From positions 1-64,000 of the forward strand of contig NZ_BAYB01000006.1 of assembly GCF_000685035.1 (NCBI RefSeq): DNA of 64,000 nucleotides. The letters are read 5' to 3'. Below are positions 29,357 through 38,510 of the stretch, one piece after another. The translations under genes and the position numbers were made by a program. The notes beneath the pieces were generated by a model. The model worked only from the letters and a program-made list of their open reading frames with translations, was not told the origin of the DNA and searched no databases. Each line of letters opens with the position of its first letter. Position 1 is the stretch's first letter. This DNA is from Paraburkholderia ferrariae NBRC 106233. Its GTDB lineage: Bacteria; Pseudomonadota; Gammaproteobacteria; Burkholderiales; Burkholderiaceae.

Positions 29357-30160
29357 TCAGATGATCGGCGTCGAGGCGCCGTCCATGGGGATCAGCGCCC
29401 CGGTCACATAGCTTGCGCGGCGGCTCGCCAGAAAGAGCGCGACGTCCGCGATTTCCTCCGGCTTCGCATAGCGCCCGAGCGGCACTCTCGCTTCGCCGCG
29501 CGCCAGCGCCGTCTCCTTGTCGATCCCCTCTCTGCCCGCTTCGAGCTGGAGCGCCTCCTGCAGGCGCTCGGTGAGCGTCGCCCCCGGATTGATCGCGTTG
29601 ATGCGGATGCCGTAGCGCGCGTGGTAATGCGCGAGGCCCACCGTGGCCAGCATCAGCGCGGCGTTGGCCGCGCCGCCCGCGATATGGATGTCGTTCGCGT
29701 ACTTGCCGCCCATGCCGACGATGTTCACGATCGTACCCGGCTCGGCGGCGCCGGCTTTCACGCGTTCGACCATGCGGCGCAGCACTTCCTGTTGCGGATA
29801 GATGTACGGGAAGTATTTCGCCTCCATGGTTGCCCTGAAGGCTTCGGCGTCGAGCGATTCGGGGTCGTAGCGCCGGGCCGCGCCCGAGCTGTTGATGAGC
29901 ACGTCGATCGGGCCGACGGTGGTGGAGACGTCTTCGACCACGTCGGCCGCGCTGTGCGGCTCGTGCAGGTCGGCGCGCGTGAGGTGGACATGCAGGCCCT
30001 CGCTCGCCAGTTGCTCGCGCGCCCGCGCCAGATTGGCCGGGTCGCGCGAGACGATCGCCACTCTTGCGCCTTCTTTCGCGAATGCGCGGGCGCAGGCGAG
30101 GCCGATTCCCTTGCTGCCGCCCGTGACCAGAACCACCTTGTTGTTGAGTCCGAGATCCAT
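29357..30160 (-). CDS. SDR-family protein with degenerate active site
   Basis: A 267-residue short-chain dehydrogenase/reductase. Cofactor motif TGGSKGIG (13-20), NSSGA (about 90-94) and C-terminal FLASRRASYVTGALIPMDGA are intact. The catalytic region, however, reads NIVGMGGKYANDIHIAGGAANAALML split around residues 146-171: the expected Tyr-x3-Lys is replaced by Gly162 and Asn166, and the catalytic Ser is not apparent. It may still bind NAD(P) but cannot use the classical mechanism. Substrate unknown. Convergent with pit. Confidence 0.85.
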   Translation of the reverse strand: MDLGLNNKVVLVTGGSKGIGLACARAFAKEGARVAIVSRDPANLARAREQLASEGLHVHLTRADLHEPHSAADVVEDVSTTVGPIDVLINSSGAARRYDPESLDAEAFRATMEAKYFPYIYPQQEVLRRMVERVKAGAAEPGTIVNIVGMGGKYANDIHIAGGAANAALMLATVGLAHYHARYGIRINAINPGATLTERLQEALQLEAGREGIDKETALARGEARVPLGRYAKPEEIADVALFLASRRASYVTGALIPMDGASTPII

Positions 30161-30284
30161 TGCCGCCTCACTGCCTCGCTACGAAAGGAGTATCAAGACG
30201 ATAGCAGACGCAGCGGGCCGCGCAAGCCGCGCTGGCCATCCGGCCAGGGGCGGCCGGTCTGGAAGGCCGGCCGAGCCGGTGGCT

Positions 30285-31463
30285 TTAGAAGGTGCCGTTG
30301 GCGAAGCGGGCGATGGGATCGTCGTTCGATTGCGTGGGGGCGCGCTGCGAAGTGCCGGCTGTCGAGGCGCGCATGATCTGCACGGGTTCTGCGCCGGACG
30401 GCGCAGGCGCGACCGAAACCGATCCGGCCTGGGCAGCCTGGCGTTCCGCGGCGGAGGCAACGGGCGGAGGCGGCTCGAACGCGTCCGCCGCGGCGTCGAT
30501 GGCATCGGGCGGCGCGGCCGCGCTGGCGGGGGCGGAAGCCACCGGTGCGGCGTTGCTGGAGGAATACGCACTCGATACCGCCGGCGCCGCGACCGGTGCA
30601 ATGGCGCCGGCGTTGCGCGCCTGCATTTGCGCGGCGCTCAGGACGGCGGGTGGCGGCTCGAAGGCGTCGGCCTGCGCGGGTGCGGCGGGTGCCGGGACAT
30701 ACGTGGGCGCCGCCGTGGCCGCAACCGGCGCGGTGGCGCCCGCAACCGTCAGACGGCGCTGGTCGGCAGCGCCAGGCGGCGCGTAAGGTGCGGGGGCAAC
30801 GGCGGCGGTCGCGACCGGAGCGGGCGCAGTAACGGCCACCGCAGTCACCGCAGCCGCACCCGCCGCGTTCGTGCGGGGAGCCGGCGTGGAAGCCTCCCAG
30901 GTCGGCGTATCGAACGGCGTCGGCGCCTGCCTGGGCGGCGCCATCCGGCGAATGCCGTCGAAGTGCTTCGCCCAGTAAGGATTGGTCAGATAGTCGAGCC
31001 GCACCGTCCCGCCGGTCGAAGGCGCGTTGACGAAGCGCAGGTTGCCCACGTAGATGCCGACATGCGAATGCGGCCGCCCGGTCGTATTGAAAAAAACGAG
31101 GTCGCCGGCGGCGATTTCGTCGGGCTCGACGGACTGGCCGCGCTCGCTCATCTCAGCCGTGGTGCGCGGCAGGTCCACCGAAGCCGCGCGGGCCATCACA
31201 TACTTCACGAGACCACTGCAATCGAAGCCGCTATTGGGCGTATTCCCACCCCAGCGGTACGGAATGCCTACCAGTCCCATCGCCTGGATCGAGATTTCCT
31301 CGCGGCCTATGCTGTGATCGACGAAATTGGGGAAGCCCGGCGGGCGGGTGCGCCAGGCGTTGGCGGTCGTGGCGCTGCCCGTGCTGCGCGAAACCCGTTC
31401 CGGGGCGCTGGAGCACGCGGCAAGCAGAACCACGACGAATAACGAAAGCCAGAGTCGGCGCAT
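30285..31463 (-). CDS. NlpC/P60 lipoprotein peptidase with long repeat tail
   Basis: A 392-residue lipoprotein: signal peptide with lipobox LAAC (Cys17), NlpC/P60 domain at about residues 55-175 with catalytic Cys82 (FDCSGLV) and His134 (HSHVGIY); the third polar residue is Asn146 rather than His. It likely cleaves peptidoglycan stem peptides. The C-terminal ~215 residues are Ala/Pro/Val-rich with two related units beginning DAFEPPP (about residues 270-300 and 335-365). ATG 31463 chosen because it creates the lipoprotein signal; the frame stays open upstream. No Asp after the lipidated Cys, so outer-membrane sorting is likely. Confidence 0.88.
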   Translation of the reverse strand: MRRLWLSLFVVVLLAACSSAPERVSRSTGSATTANAWRTRPPGFPNFVDHSIGREEISIQAMGLVGIPYRWGGNTPNSGFDCSGLVKYVMARAASVDLPRTTAEMSERGQSVEPDEIAAGDLVFFNTTGRPHSHVGIYVGNLRFVNAPSTGGTVRLDYLTNPYWAKHFDGIRRMAPPRQAPTPFDTPTWEASTPAPRTNAAGAAAVTAVAVTAPAPVATAAVAPAPYAPPGAADQRRLTVAGATAPVAATAAPTYVPAPAAPAQADAFEPPPAVLSAAQMQARNAGAIAPVAAPAVSSAYSSSNAAPVASAPASAAAPPDAIDAAADAFEPPPPVASAAERQAAQAGSVSVAPAPSGAEPVQIMRASTAGTSQRAPTQSNDDPIARFANGTF

Positions 31464-31615
31464 GAAACGCTCGGGCGGGCGGACGACAGCGACCGCCCGG
31501 GGTAGCCGGTAATGCGCCGATGGTAGCCCGTCCGGCGGGCCGCTCGCAAGAATTCCTGATAAATTACATGAAGTTTGTGCGCCAAGTGTTGCTTCGCCGG
31601 GACGACTCGGCATGA

Positions 31616-31654
31616 AAAAAGGACCGTATCCGGCGTGCCGGAACGGTCCTTTTT
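31616..31654. terminator. Long hairpin terminator downstream of phoH
   Basis: AAAAAGGACCGT (31616-31627) pairs with ACGGTCCTTTTT (31643-31654); an inner stem TCCGG/CCGGA with loop CGTG continues it, one bulged A. A/T tracts on both sides make it bidirectional; it lies about 35 bases past the phoH stop. Confidence 0.9.
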
Positions 31655-31688
31655 GTCCTTCTGGATCGAGCCGCGAGGCTCGCGACGC

Positions 31689-33512
31689 TTACAGAATGTC
31701 GGAAGCGTAGTCGGCGAGACGCGAGCGTTCGCCGCGCGCCAGCGTCACGTGGCCGCTGTGCGCCCAGCCCTTGAAACGATCCACGACATACGTGAGGCCC
31801 GAGCTCCCTTCGGTCAGGTAAGGCGTGTCGATCTGCGCGATGTTGCCGAGGCACACGATCTTCGTGCCGGGGCCCGCACGCGTGACGAGCGTCTTCATCT
31901 GCTTCGGCGTGAGGTTCTGCGCTTCGTCGATGATCAGGTACTTGTCGACGAAGGTGCGCCCGCGCATGAAGTTCATGCTCTTGACCTTCAGGCGCGAACG
32001 GATCAGTTCCTGGGTCGCGGCGCGGCCCCATTCGCCGGCGGCGTCATCGGTCTTCTGGAGCACTTCGAGGTTGTCGTCGAAGGCGCCCATCCACGGCTGC
32101 ATCTTTTCCTCTTCCGTGCCGGGCAGGAAGCCGATGTCTTCGCCGACGGGCACCGTCGCGCGCGTCACGATGATCTCGTTGTAGCGCTTCTCGTCGAGCA
32201 CCTGGGCGAGGCCCGCCGCGAGCGCCACCAGCGTCTTGCCCGTGCCGGCCTGGCCCAGCAGCGTCACGAAGTCGATGTCCGGATTCATCAGCAGGTTGAG
32301 CGCGAAGTTCTGCTCGCGGTTGCGCGCCGTGATGCCCCACACGTTGTTCTTGTGGTGGCCGTAGTCGCGCAGCGTCTGCAGGAGCGCCGTCTTGCCGTTG
32401 AGCTCGCGCACGATCGCGTGGAAGGCGGGTTCGCCGTTCTGCGGCTCGAGATAGACGAACTCGTTCACGAGCATCGAGGCGCACTCGGGGCCCGTCACGC
32501 GGTAGTAGGTCGTGCCGGACTTGGTGTCCTGCCACGATTCCATGCCCTTCGCGTGGCGGGTCCAGAAGTCCTGCGGCAGCGCGCGGATGCCCGAATAGAG
32601 CAGGTCCTTGTCTTCGAGAACCTGATCGTTGAAGTAGTCTTCGGCGGGCAGGCCCAGCGCGTGGGCCTTGATGCGCATGTTGATGTCTTTCGACACCAGC
32701 ACCACGAGGCGGTCCGGCCGGTCGCGCTGGAGCGCGCGCACGACGCCGAGGATCTGGTTGTCGGCCTTGCCTTCGGGCAGGCCGTCGACCGGATCGATAT
32801 GGGTGAGCGTGGTCTGGAAGTACAGGCGCCCGAGCGCCTCGCGGCTGCCGAGACGGGCGAGCGAAATGCCTTCCGAGATCGTGCCCGCGTTGGCGACCAG
32901 CTGGTCGAGCGTGCGGCTCACCTGACGCGCATTGCGCGCCACTTCCGACATGCCCTTCTTGTGGTTGTCGAGCTCCTCCAACGTCATCATGGGCAGATAG
33001 ACGTCGTGTTCCTCGAAGCGGAAGAGGCAGGTGGGGTCGTGCATCAGCACGTTCGTGTCCAGCACGAAGAGCTTCTGCACTTCGGTGCCTTCTTCCGGGT
33101 GCAGGCGTTTTTTCCCCGTGGCGCGCGCGCCGGGGGCCGTGGGAGCGCCGCCTGCTTTGGCGGAAGCCGGTTTGCCGCCGCGGGCGACCGGCGCCTCGGG
33201 TTCGGCGCGGGCTTCGAGCGGCTGCAGCAGGGCGGCGGTCTGCTTGCGCTTGCGGGCGGGCGCGGGCGCCACCGGCTCGAGCGCTGCCAGCTCGGCGCTG
33301 CCGACGGGCAGCGGCACGGTGCGCAGCGTCGTCGCGGCGTTGGCGGCGGCCGTCATCGGCTCGGCGACGCTGGCCGGACCGTATTCGGCGACATCGAGCG
33401 CATCGTTTTCGCTCGCGGCCTTGCGCGTGCTGCGCGTGTTGCGCGCGCGCGCCTTGTACTCTTCAGGCGGCAGCAGATTGCCGAGCTTGCTGGGGGGGGT
33501 AGGCAAAGGCAT
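31689..33512 (-). CDS. PIN-PhoH fusion protein (PhoH2-type RNase/helicase)
   Basis: A 607-residue protein. Residues 1-145 are a low-complexity Ala/Pro/Lys-rich extension. A PIN nuclease domain begins at about 147 (LFVLDTNVLMHDP, with Asp152) and the PhoH ATPase domain has Walker A GQAGTGKT (420-427) and Walker B YLIIDEAQNL (525-534). PIN-PhoH proteins of mycobacteria unwind and cut RNA. Start at ATG 33512 (MPLPTPPSKLG); upstream codons to 33572 are not conserved-looking. Named PhoH for homology only; phosphate control is not shown. Confidence 0.88.
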   Translation of the reverse strand: MPLPTPPSKLGNLLPPEEYKARARNTRSTRKAASENDALDVAEYGPASVAEPMTAAANAATTLRTVPLPVGSAELAALEPVAPAPARKRKQTAALLQPLEARAEPEAPVARGGKPASAKAGGAPTAPGARATGKKRLHPEEGTEVQKLFVLDTNVLMHDPTCLFRFEEHDVYLPMMTLEELDNHKKGMSEVARNARQVSRTLDQLVANAGTISEGISLARLGSREALGRLYFQTTLTHIDPVDGLPEGKADNQILGVVRALQRDRPDRLVVLVSKDINMRIKAHALGLPAEDYFNDQVLEDKDLLYSGIRALPQDFWTRHAKGMESWQDTKSGTTYYRVTGPECASMLVNEFVYLEPQNGEPAFHAIVRELNGKTALLQTLRDYGHHKNNVWGITARNREQNFALNLLMNPDIDFVTLLGQAGTGKTLVALAAGLAQVLDEKRYNEIIVTRATVPVGEDIGFLPGTEEEKMQPWMGAFDDNLEVLQKTDDAAGEWGRAATQELIRSRLKVKSMNFMRGRTFVDKYLIIDEAQNLTPKQMKTLVTRAGPGTKIVCLGNIAQIDTPYLTEGSSGLTYVVDRFKGWAHSGHVTLARGERSRLADYASDIL

Positions 33513-33890
33513 GGTGTCCCTCGAAAAGATCGGGTCGAGTGGTCGAGTAGGGTGCGCTTTCGGGCGGTGCACCCGGGAGCCGGATAGGCGCCCGAAGCTG
33601 CCGCGCTGGGTGCGCGCTCAGGTCTGAAAATGCCGGTTCGCCTGGTTTTCGATCGGCTCCTTGACGAAGACGCCTGACCGGAAGGTTTTCCGGCGCGGCG
33701 CGGGCGGGACTGCAAACGAAAAAGCCAACAAAAAAGCCGCCGCCCCGGCTAACGAGGCAAGCGGCTCGACTGCGGTGTTGCGGTGCTCCCGACATGCGCT
33801 GCCGGCCATCGGACGACCGGCTGCGCGAGCGGCGCAACGCGACAAAAAATGGGGTGGACAGGCACTCATTGAAGCCCAATATAACGCGCC
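33513..33890. other. 378-base intergenic region phoH / bcp
   Basis: Holds the upstream region of phoH and the bcp terminator (33729-33766). A leftward open frame (33869-33618, 83 residues) spans the terminator and is not convincing. No other gene seen. Confidence 0.5.
33729..33766 (-). terminator. Probable terminator of bcp
   Basis: Read leftward: AGCCGC (33766-33761), a GC-rich loop, GCGGCT (33740-33735), then a T tract (A run 33730-33735 on the + strand). Confidence 0.6.
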
Positions 33891-34352
33891 TCACAGCGCT
33901 TGTACAGCCTCCAGAACCTCTTCGACATGGCCCGGAACCTTGATGCCGCGCCACTCCCGGCGCAGTACGCCGGTGGCGTCGATGAGGAACGTGGAGCGTT
34001 CGATTCCACGTACTTCTTTGCCATACATTTTCTTCATTTTGATGACGTTGAAGAGCGAGCAGAGCGCTTCGTCGGCATCCGATACCAAGGTAAACGGCAG
34101 TTCGAGCTTCGCCTTGAAGTTCTCGTGCGAGCGAACGCTGTCGCGCGACACGCCCACGATCTGCGCGCCCGCCTTCCTGAACTTCGGATAGAGGTCGCGG
34201 AACTGCAGGCCCTCGGTCGTGCAGCCCGGCGTGTTGTCTTTCGGATAGAAGTACAGGACCACCTTGCTGCCCGCGAGGCTCGACAGCGTGAAATCGCCGC
34301 CGGTGGCGGGCGCGGTGAAGTCAGGGACGGCTTGATCGACTGCGATGGGCAC
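33891..34352 (-). CDS. bcp: Thioredoxin-dependent peroxiredoxin Bcp/PrxQ
   Basis: A 153-residue peroxiredoxin. Peroxidatic Cys44 in YPKDNTPGCTTEG; the partner Cys five residues later seen in E. coli Bcp (CTxxxC) is absent, while Cys98 is present. It therefore belongs to a one-Cys-like or alternative-resolving-Cys subtype. It reduces hydrogen and organic peroxides. Last gene on the leftward strand after the arn operon, separated by 145 bases. Confidence 0.93.
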   Translation of the reverse strand: MPIAVDQAVPDFTAPATGGDFTLSSLAGSKVVLYFYPKDNTPGCTTEGLQFRDLYPKFRKAGAQIVGVSRDSVRSHENFKAKLELPFTLVSDADEALCSLFNVIKMKKMYGKEVRGIERSTFLIDATGVLRREWRGIKVPGHVEEVLEAVQAL

Positions 34353-34497
34353 GGGTTTCTCCGGTTGTTATTGTCAGACGAAGCGGCGGGCTTGCGGGTC
34401 GGGCGGCGCGGTTGCCGGCGGCAGCCGGCAGTGAGGCAAGGGGCGCGGCGTGCGGAGCCTTCGCGCGGCCTTTAGCCGCTTCGCCGGGACGGCGGAT

Positions 34498-35394
34498 TCA
34501 GTCGGGCTGGACGATCAGCTGGCCCGAACGGCCGGCGATCTCGCCCCAGGTGACAGGGTACGATGGGAGCGTATCGCGGTCCAGCGTCGCATGGTAGTCG
34601 CCCATCGTGGCAAACGTATGGCCTTGCGCGCGCCAGCCCGCAAGCAACTGCTCGAAAACGGGCGCGAGCTTCTGGCCTTCGAGTTCCGCGTGCAGCGTGA
34701 AGACCTGGTCGTGCGGATTGTTTTCCGTGAGCTTGAGCATCCACGCGGCCACGCTGTCCGTGTCGACGCCGTCCACGCCCAGCACTTCGTCGAGCGTGGG
34801 CAGCGTGGTGGGCATCTGCACGTGGTTCAGCGTGCGGCCTTCCACCACCGGCAGGTACGGCGAATGGCCGCGCCCGTCCGAGGCGTAGCGCATGCCCCAC
34901 GCGTCGATCTGCTCGAACGCCGCCTCGTTCATCTGCCAGCCGGCCGCGCCGTGGGTCGCCGGCGGCGCCCCGAAGATCTGCGTGAAGCGCGCGTAGCTCT
35001 TGCCCATCTCGCGCGCGGTCCAGTCGCGCTCGCGGCTGCGCACGTTGTCCTGCCAGTACACGTGGTCCCACGTGTGGATGCCGCATTCGAAGCCGGCTTC
35101 GTGAATCGCGCGCATGTCGGCCGCGGCGCGCACGCCGATGTCGGGGCCGGGCAGCAGCACGCCGTACATGAGCTGTTTCACGCCGTAGTGCTCGACCACC
35201 GAGGTGCGCGACACTTTCTTCAGGAAGCCCGGGCGGAACACCCGGCGCAGCGCCCAGCCCGTGTGGTCCGGGCCGAGGCTGAAGAGGAACGTGGCGCGCG
35301 CCTTGTAGCGGTCGAAAATGCGCGCGAGATTCGGCACGCCTTCGCGCGTGCCGCGCAGCGTATCGACGTCGATCTTGAGGACGATGCGGGCCAA
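34498..35394 (-). CDS. arnD: 4-deoxy-4-formamido-L-arabinose-phosphoundecaprenol deformylase ArnD
   Basis: A 298-residue polysaccharide-deacetylase-fold enzyme: MARIVLKIDVDTLRGTREG (metal-binding Asp9), GIHTWDHVYWQD (His ligands) and HGAAGWQMNEAAF. It removes the formyl group from undecaprenyl-phosphate-Ara4FN. Last gene of the arn set, 25 bases after the decarboxylase gene. Confidence 0.93.
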   Translation of the reverse strand: MARIVLKIDVDTLRGTREGVPNLARIFDRYKARATFLFSLGPDHTGWALRRVFRPGFLKKVSRTSVVEHYGVKQLMYGVLLPGPDIGVRAAADMRAIHEAGFECGIHTWDHVYWQDNVRSRERDWTAREMGKSYARFTQIFGAPPATHGAAGWQMNEAAFEQIDAWGMRYASDGRGHSPYLPVVEGRTLNHVQMPTTLPTLDEVLGVDGVDTDSVAAWMLKLTENNPHDQVFTLHAELEGQKLAPVFEQLLAGWRAQGHTFATMGDYHATLDRDTLPSYPVTWGEIAGRSGQLIVQPD

Positions 35395-35419
35395 GTGGCA
35401 GGGTCCTTCGCGCGCGGCG

Positions 35420-36466
35420 TTATTGCTGCTCGACGAGCGCGCGGGCCTCGGCCACGTGGCCGCGGTACGCTTCGAAAATCTTGCGCAGCGCTTCGTCGAA
35501 GCTCGATTTCGGCGCCCAGCCGAGTTCCTGCATCGTGTTGTCGATCTTCGGCACGCGGTTTTGCACGTCCTGGTAGCCGGCGCCGTAGTAAGCCCCCGAC
35601 GACGTTTCGACGAGCTGCACCTTCCTCGCCGAGTCGGCGTACTCGGGGAATTCGGCGGCGAGCGCGAGCATCTTGTGCGCGAGTTCGCGCACCGAGAAGT
35701 TGTTGGTCGGGTTGCCGATGTTGTAGATCTTGCCCGTAGCGATGCCGTCCTTGTTCTCGATGATCTTCATCAGCGCTTCGATGCCGTCGTCGATGTCGGT
35801 GAACGCGCGCTTTTGCGCGCCGCCGTCCACGAGGCTGATGTTCTCTCCGCGCACGATGTGGCCGAGGAACTGCGTCACCACGCGCGAAGAACCTTCCTTC
35901 GGCGTGTAGATCGAGTCGAGGCCCGGGCCGATCCAGTTGAACGGGCGGAACAGCGTGAAGTTCAGGCCCTCCATGCCGTAGCCCCAGATCACGCGGTCCA
36001 TCAGCTGCTTCGAGCACGCGTAGATCCAGCGCGGCTTGTTGATCGGGCCGTAGGTCAGCGCCGAAGCGTCCGGGTCGAACTGCTCGTCCGAACACATGCC
36101 GTACACCTCGGAGGTCGAGGGGAACACGAGGTGCTTGCGGTACTTCACGGCCGAACGCACGATGGGCAGGTTCGCCTCGAAGTCGAGTTCGAACACGCGC
36201 AGCGGCTGCTGCACATAGGTGGCGGGCGTGGCGATCGCGACGAGCGGCAGGATCACGTCGCACTTCTTGACGTGGTATTCCACCCACTCCTTGTTGATCG
36301 TGATGTCGCCTTCGAAGAAGTGCATCCGCTCATGCTTGACGAGGTCGCCGAGGCGGTCGGTCTGCATGTCCATCCCGAACACTTCCCAGTTCGTGGTTTC
36401 GAGGATGCGCTTGGAGAGGTGGTGGCCGATGAAGCCGTTCACACCCAGGATCAGGACTTTTTTCAT
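35420..36466 (-). CDS. UDP-glucuronate C4 decarboxylase (ArnA dehydrogenase half)
   Basis: A 348-residue extended-SDR protein corresponding to the C-terminal half of E. coli ArnA: KVLILGVNGFIGHHLSKRI, FPSTSEVYGM, Tyr-x3-Lys in YACSKQLMDRV, FRPFNWIGPGLDSI and GGAQKRAFTDIDDGI. It oxidises and decarboxylates UDP-glucuronate to UDP-Ara4O. In this genome it is a separate gene whose ATG overlaps the stop of the formyltransferase gene (ATGA). Confidence 0.93.
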   Translation of the reverse strand: MKKVLILGVNGFIGHHLSKRILETTNWEVFGMDMQTDRLGDLVKHERMHFFEGDITINKEWVEYHVKKCDVILPLVAIATPATYVQQPLRVFELDFEANLPIVRSAVKYRKHLVFPSTSEVYGMCSDEQFDPDASALTYGPINKPRWIYACSKQLMDRVIWGYGMEGLNFTLFRPFNWIGPGLDSIYTPKEGSSRVVTQFLGHIVRGENISLVDGGAQKRAFTDIDDGIEALMKIIENKDGIATGKIYNIGNPTNNFSVRELAHKMLALAAEFPEYADSARKVQLVETSSGAYYGAGYQDVQNRVPKIDNTMQELGWAPKSSFDEALRKIFEAYRGHVAEARALVEQQ

Positions 36467-37407
36467 TGACGGGAAGCGGATGAAGTGAGTTCGGCGAAGG
36501 CTGCGGGCGTGACGACGGTTTCTGCACCGTCTTGCTGGCGCCGCAGTTCGTGGATCGCGATGGCGCGGCCGTCGCCGCAGAGGGCGAATAGCGCATTATC
36601 GCTTACGTGGATACCGGCGGGCAATCCGGCGAGCCCGGCGGGCGCCGCGCCCGGGCGCACGAGCCGCGCGCGGGCGATCACGAAGCGCTCGCCGCCGATA
36701 TCGGCGAACGCGCCGGGGTAGGGCGGCGCGACGGCCCGGATCAGGTTGTAGACCTGCTGGGCGCTCTGGCCGAAGTCGATGCGGCCGTCCTCGGGCTTGC
36801 GTCCGCCAAAATAGCTGCCCTGCGCGAGATCGTTGGGCAGATGGGGCGCTTCGCCCGCGATCAGGGCGGGCAGCACGCGCCAGAGCGTCTGCTCGGCGGC
36901 CACCGTGACCTTGTCGAAGACCTGCGCGGCGGTGTCGTCGGGCAGGATCGGCACCGGCGTCTGGGCGACGATGGCGCCCGCGTCGGGCTTCGCGGCCATT
37001 TCGTGCAGCGTCGCGCCGGTTTCGCTCTCGCCGCGCAGCACCGCCCAGTTGGTCGGCACGCGGCCGCGGTACTTCGGCAGGAGCGAGCCGTGCATGTTGT
37101 ACGCGCCGCGCGCGGCGAGCGCGAGCAGGTCGGTCGGCAGCATGTGCCGGTAGTAGAACGAGAAGATGAAGTCCGGGCGCGCCGCGCTCACCGCCGCGCG
37201 CAGTTCGGCGCTTTTCGGGTCGGCGGGCGTGACGACGTCGATGCCGTGCTCCCCGGCCACCGACTTCACGCTGCCGAACCAGATGTTCTCGGTCGGGTTG
37301 TCCTCGTGGGTGACCACGAGGGCGACGTCCACGCCGCCCGCGAGCAGCACCTGGAGGCAGCGCACCCCGACGTTGTGATAGGCGAAGACGACGGCGCGAG
37401 GCTTCAT
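36463..37407 (-). CDS. UDP-Ara4N formyltransferase (ArnA formyltransferase half)
   Basis: A 314-residue formyltransferase equivalent to the N-terminal half of E. coli ArnA: VVFAYHNVGVRCLQVLL, the catalytic triad Asn104, His106 (YNMHGSLLPKYRGRVPTNW) and Asp142. It N-formylates UDP-Ara4N using 10-formyl-tetrahydrofolate. ATG 37407 overlaps the arnC stop. The C-terminal ~100 residues match the OB-like linker domain. Confidence 0.92.
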   Translation of the reverse strand: MKPRAVVFAYHNVGVRCLQVLLAGGVDVALVVTHEDNPTENIWFGSVKSVAGEHGIDVVTPADPKSAELRAAVSAARPDFIFSFYYRHMLPTDLLALAARGAYNMHGSLLPKYRGRVPTNWAVLRGESETGATLHEMAAKPDAGAIVAQTPVPILPDDTAAQVFDKVTVAAEQTLWRVLPALIAGEAPHLPNDLAQGSYFGGRKPEDGRIDFGQSAQQVYNLIRAVAPPYPGAFADIGGERFVIARARLVRPGAAPAGLAGLPAGIHVSDNALFALCGDGRAIAIHELRRQQDGAETVVTPAAFAELTSSASRQ

Positions 37408-38453
37408 TTTTGCACTCCCTGGCCGGCCGTTATGGCCTGCACGGCCTGTACCACGTCCTGGCGCGGCGTCGCCGCGATGGCTTCGCCGTTGCGCTCTTCG
37501 AGAATGGTCTGCACGAGATAGCGCGGACGCGCGCGCACCTGCTGATAGATGCGGCCGATGTATTCGCCGAGCAGGCCGAGCGCGAAGATGATGACGCCGA
37601 GCAGGAAGAACGTGATGGCGAACAGCGTGAACACACCCTGCACTTCCGCGCCGATGATGAAGCGGCGGATCAGCAGCAGGACGAAGAGGCCGGCCGAGCC
37701 GAGCGAGAGGATCACGCCGATGAACGACAGCCACTGCAGCGGCACGACGGAGAAGCCGGTGACGAGGTCGAAATTCAGGCGGATGAGGCTGTAGAGCGAG
37801 TACTTCGACTCGCCGGCGAAGCGCTCCTCGTGCGCGACCTCGACTTCCACGGGGTTCTGCGCGAACGTGTAGGCGAGCGCCGGGATGAAGGTGTTGATTT
37901 CGCCGCAGCGGTTGATCGTGTCGACGATGTGCCGGCTGTAGGCGCGCAGCATGCAGCCCTGGTCGGTCATCTTGATGCGCGTGATGCGCTCGCGCAGGCG
38001 GTTCATCATCTGCGAGGCCTTGCGGCGCCACAGGCTGTCCTGGCGCTGCTTGCGGATCGTGCCGACGTAGTCGTAGCCTTCGCGCATCTTCTCGACCAGC
38101 TTGCCGATCTCCTCGGGCGGGTTTTGCAGATCCGCGTCGAGCGTGATGACGATCTGGCCGCGCGCCTGCTCGAAGCCCGCGAGGATCGCCATGTGCTGGC
38201 CGTAGTTGCCGTTCAGCAGGATCGCGCGCGTGGTGTCGGGGCGCGCGCGGAACTGCTCCGCGAGCATCGCGGCCGAGCGGTCGCGGCTGCCGTCGTTGAT
38301 GAAGATCACTTCATACGGCGTGCCGAGCTGGTCGAGCGCCGGGTACAGGCGCGCAAACAGCGCCGCGAGCCCGGCTTCCTCGTTATAGACCGGAATGATG
38401 ACCGAGACTTCCGGCGTTTCCGGGGTCAAGGTGCGTTGTTCCGTTTGACTCAT
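37404..38453 (-). CDS. arnC: Undecaprenyl-phosphate Ara4FN transferase ArnC
   Basis: A 349-residue GT2 glycosyltransferase: VSVIIPVYNEEAGLAALF, FINDGSRDRSAAML, LDADLQNPPEEI (metal DxD-like DAD), and two C-terminal membrane segments (about 235-300). It moves Ara4FN from UDP onto undecaprenyl phosphate. It is 57 bases downstream of arnB. Confidence 0.94.
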   Translation of the reverse strand: MSQTEQRTLTPETPEVSVIIPVYNEEAGLAALFARLYPALDQLGTPYEVIFINDGSRDRSAAMLAEQFRARPDTTRAILLNGNYGQHMAILAGFEQARGQIVITLDADLQNPPEEIGKLVEKMREGYDYVGTIRKQRQDSLWRRKASQMMNRLRERITRIKMTDQGCMLRAYSRHIVDTINRCGEINTFIPALAYTFAQNPVEVEVAHEERFAGESKYSLYSLIRLNFDLVTGFSVVPLQWLSFIGVILSLGSAGLFVLLLIRRFIIGAEVQGVFTLFAITFFLLGVIIFALGLLGEYIGRIYQQVRARPRYLVQTILEERNGEAIAATPRQDVVQAVQAITAGQGVQK

Positions 38454-38510
38454 GAGTGCGTCTTTTCCGTATATTCGTAGTGCGTGTGCGTAAGAGGGGC
38501 GTAGAGGGTG

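Noticed and set aside
33618..33869. Leftward 83-codon frame between bcp and phoH
   Set aside because: It spans the bcp terminator and has no ribosome binding site or recognisable pattern; treated as non-coding.
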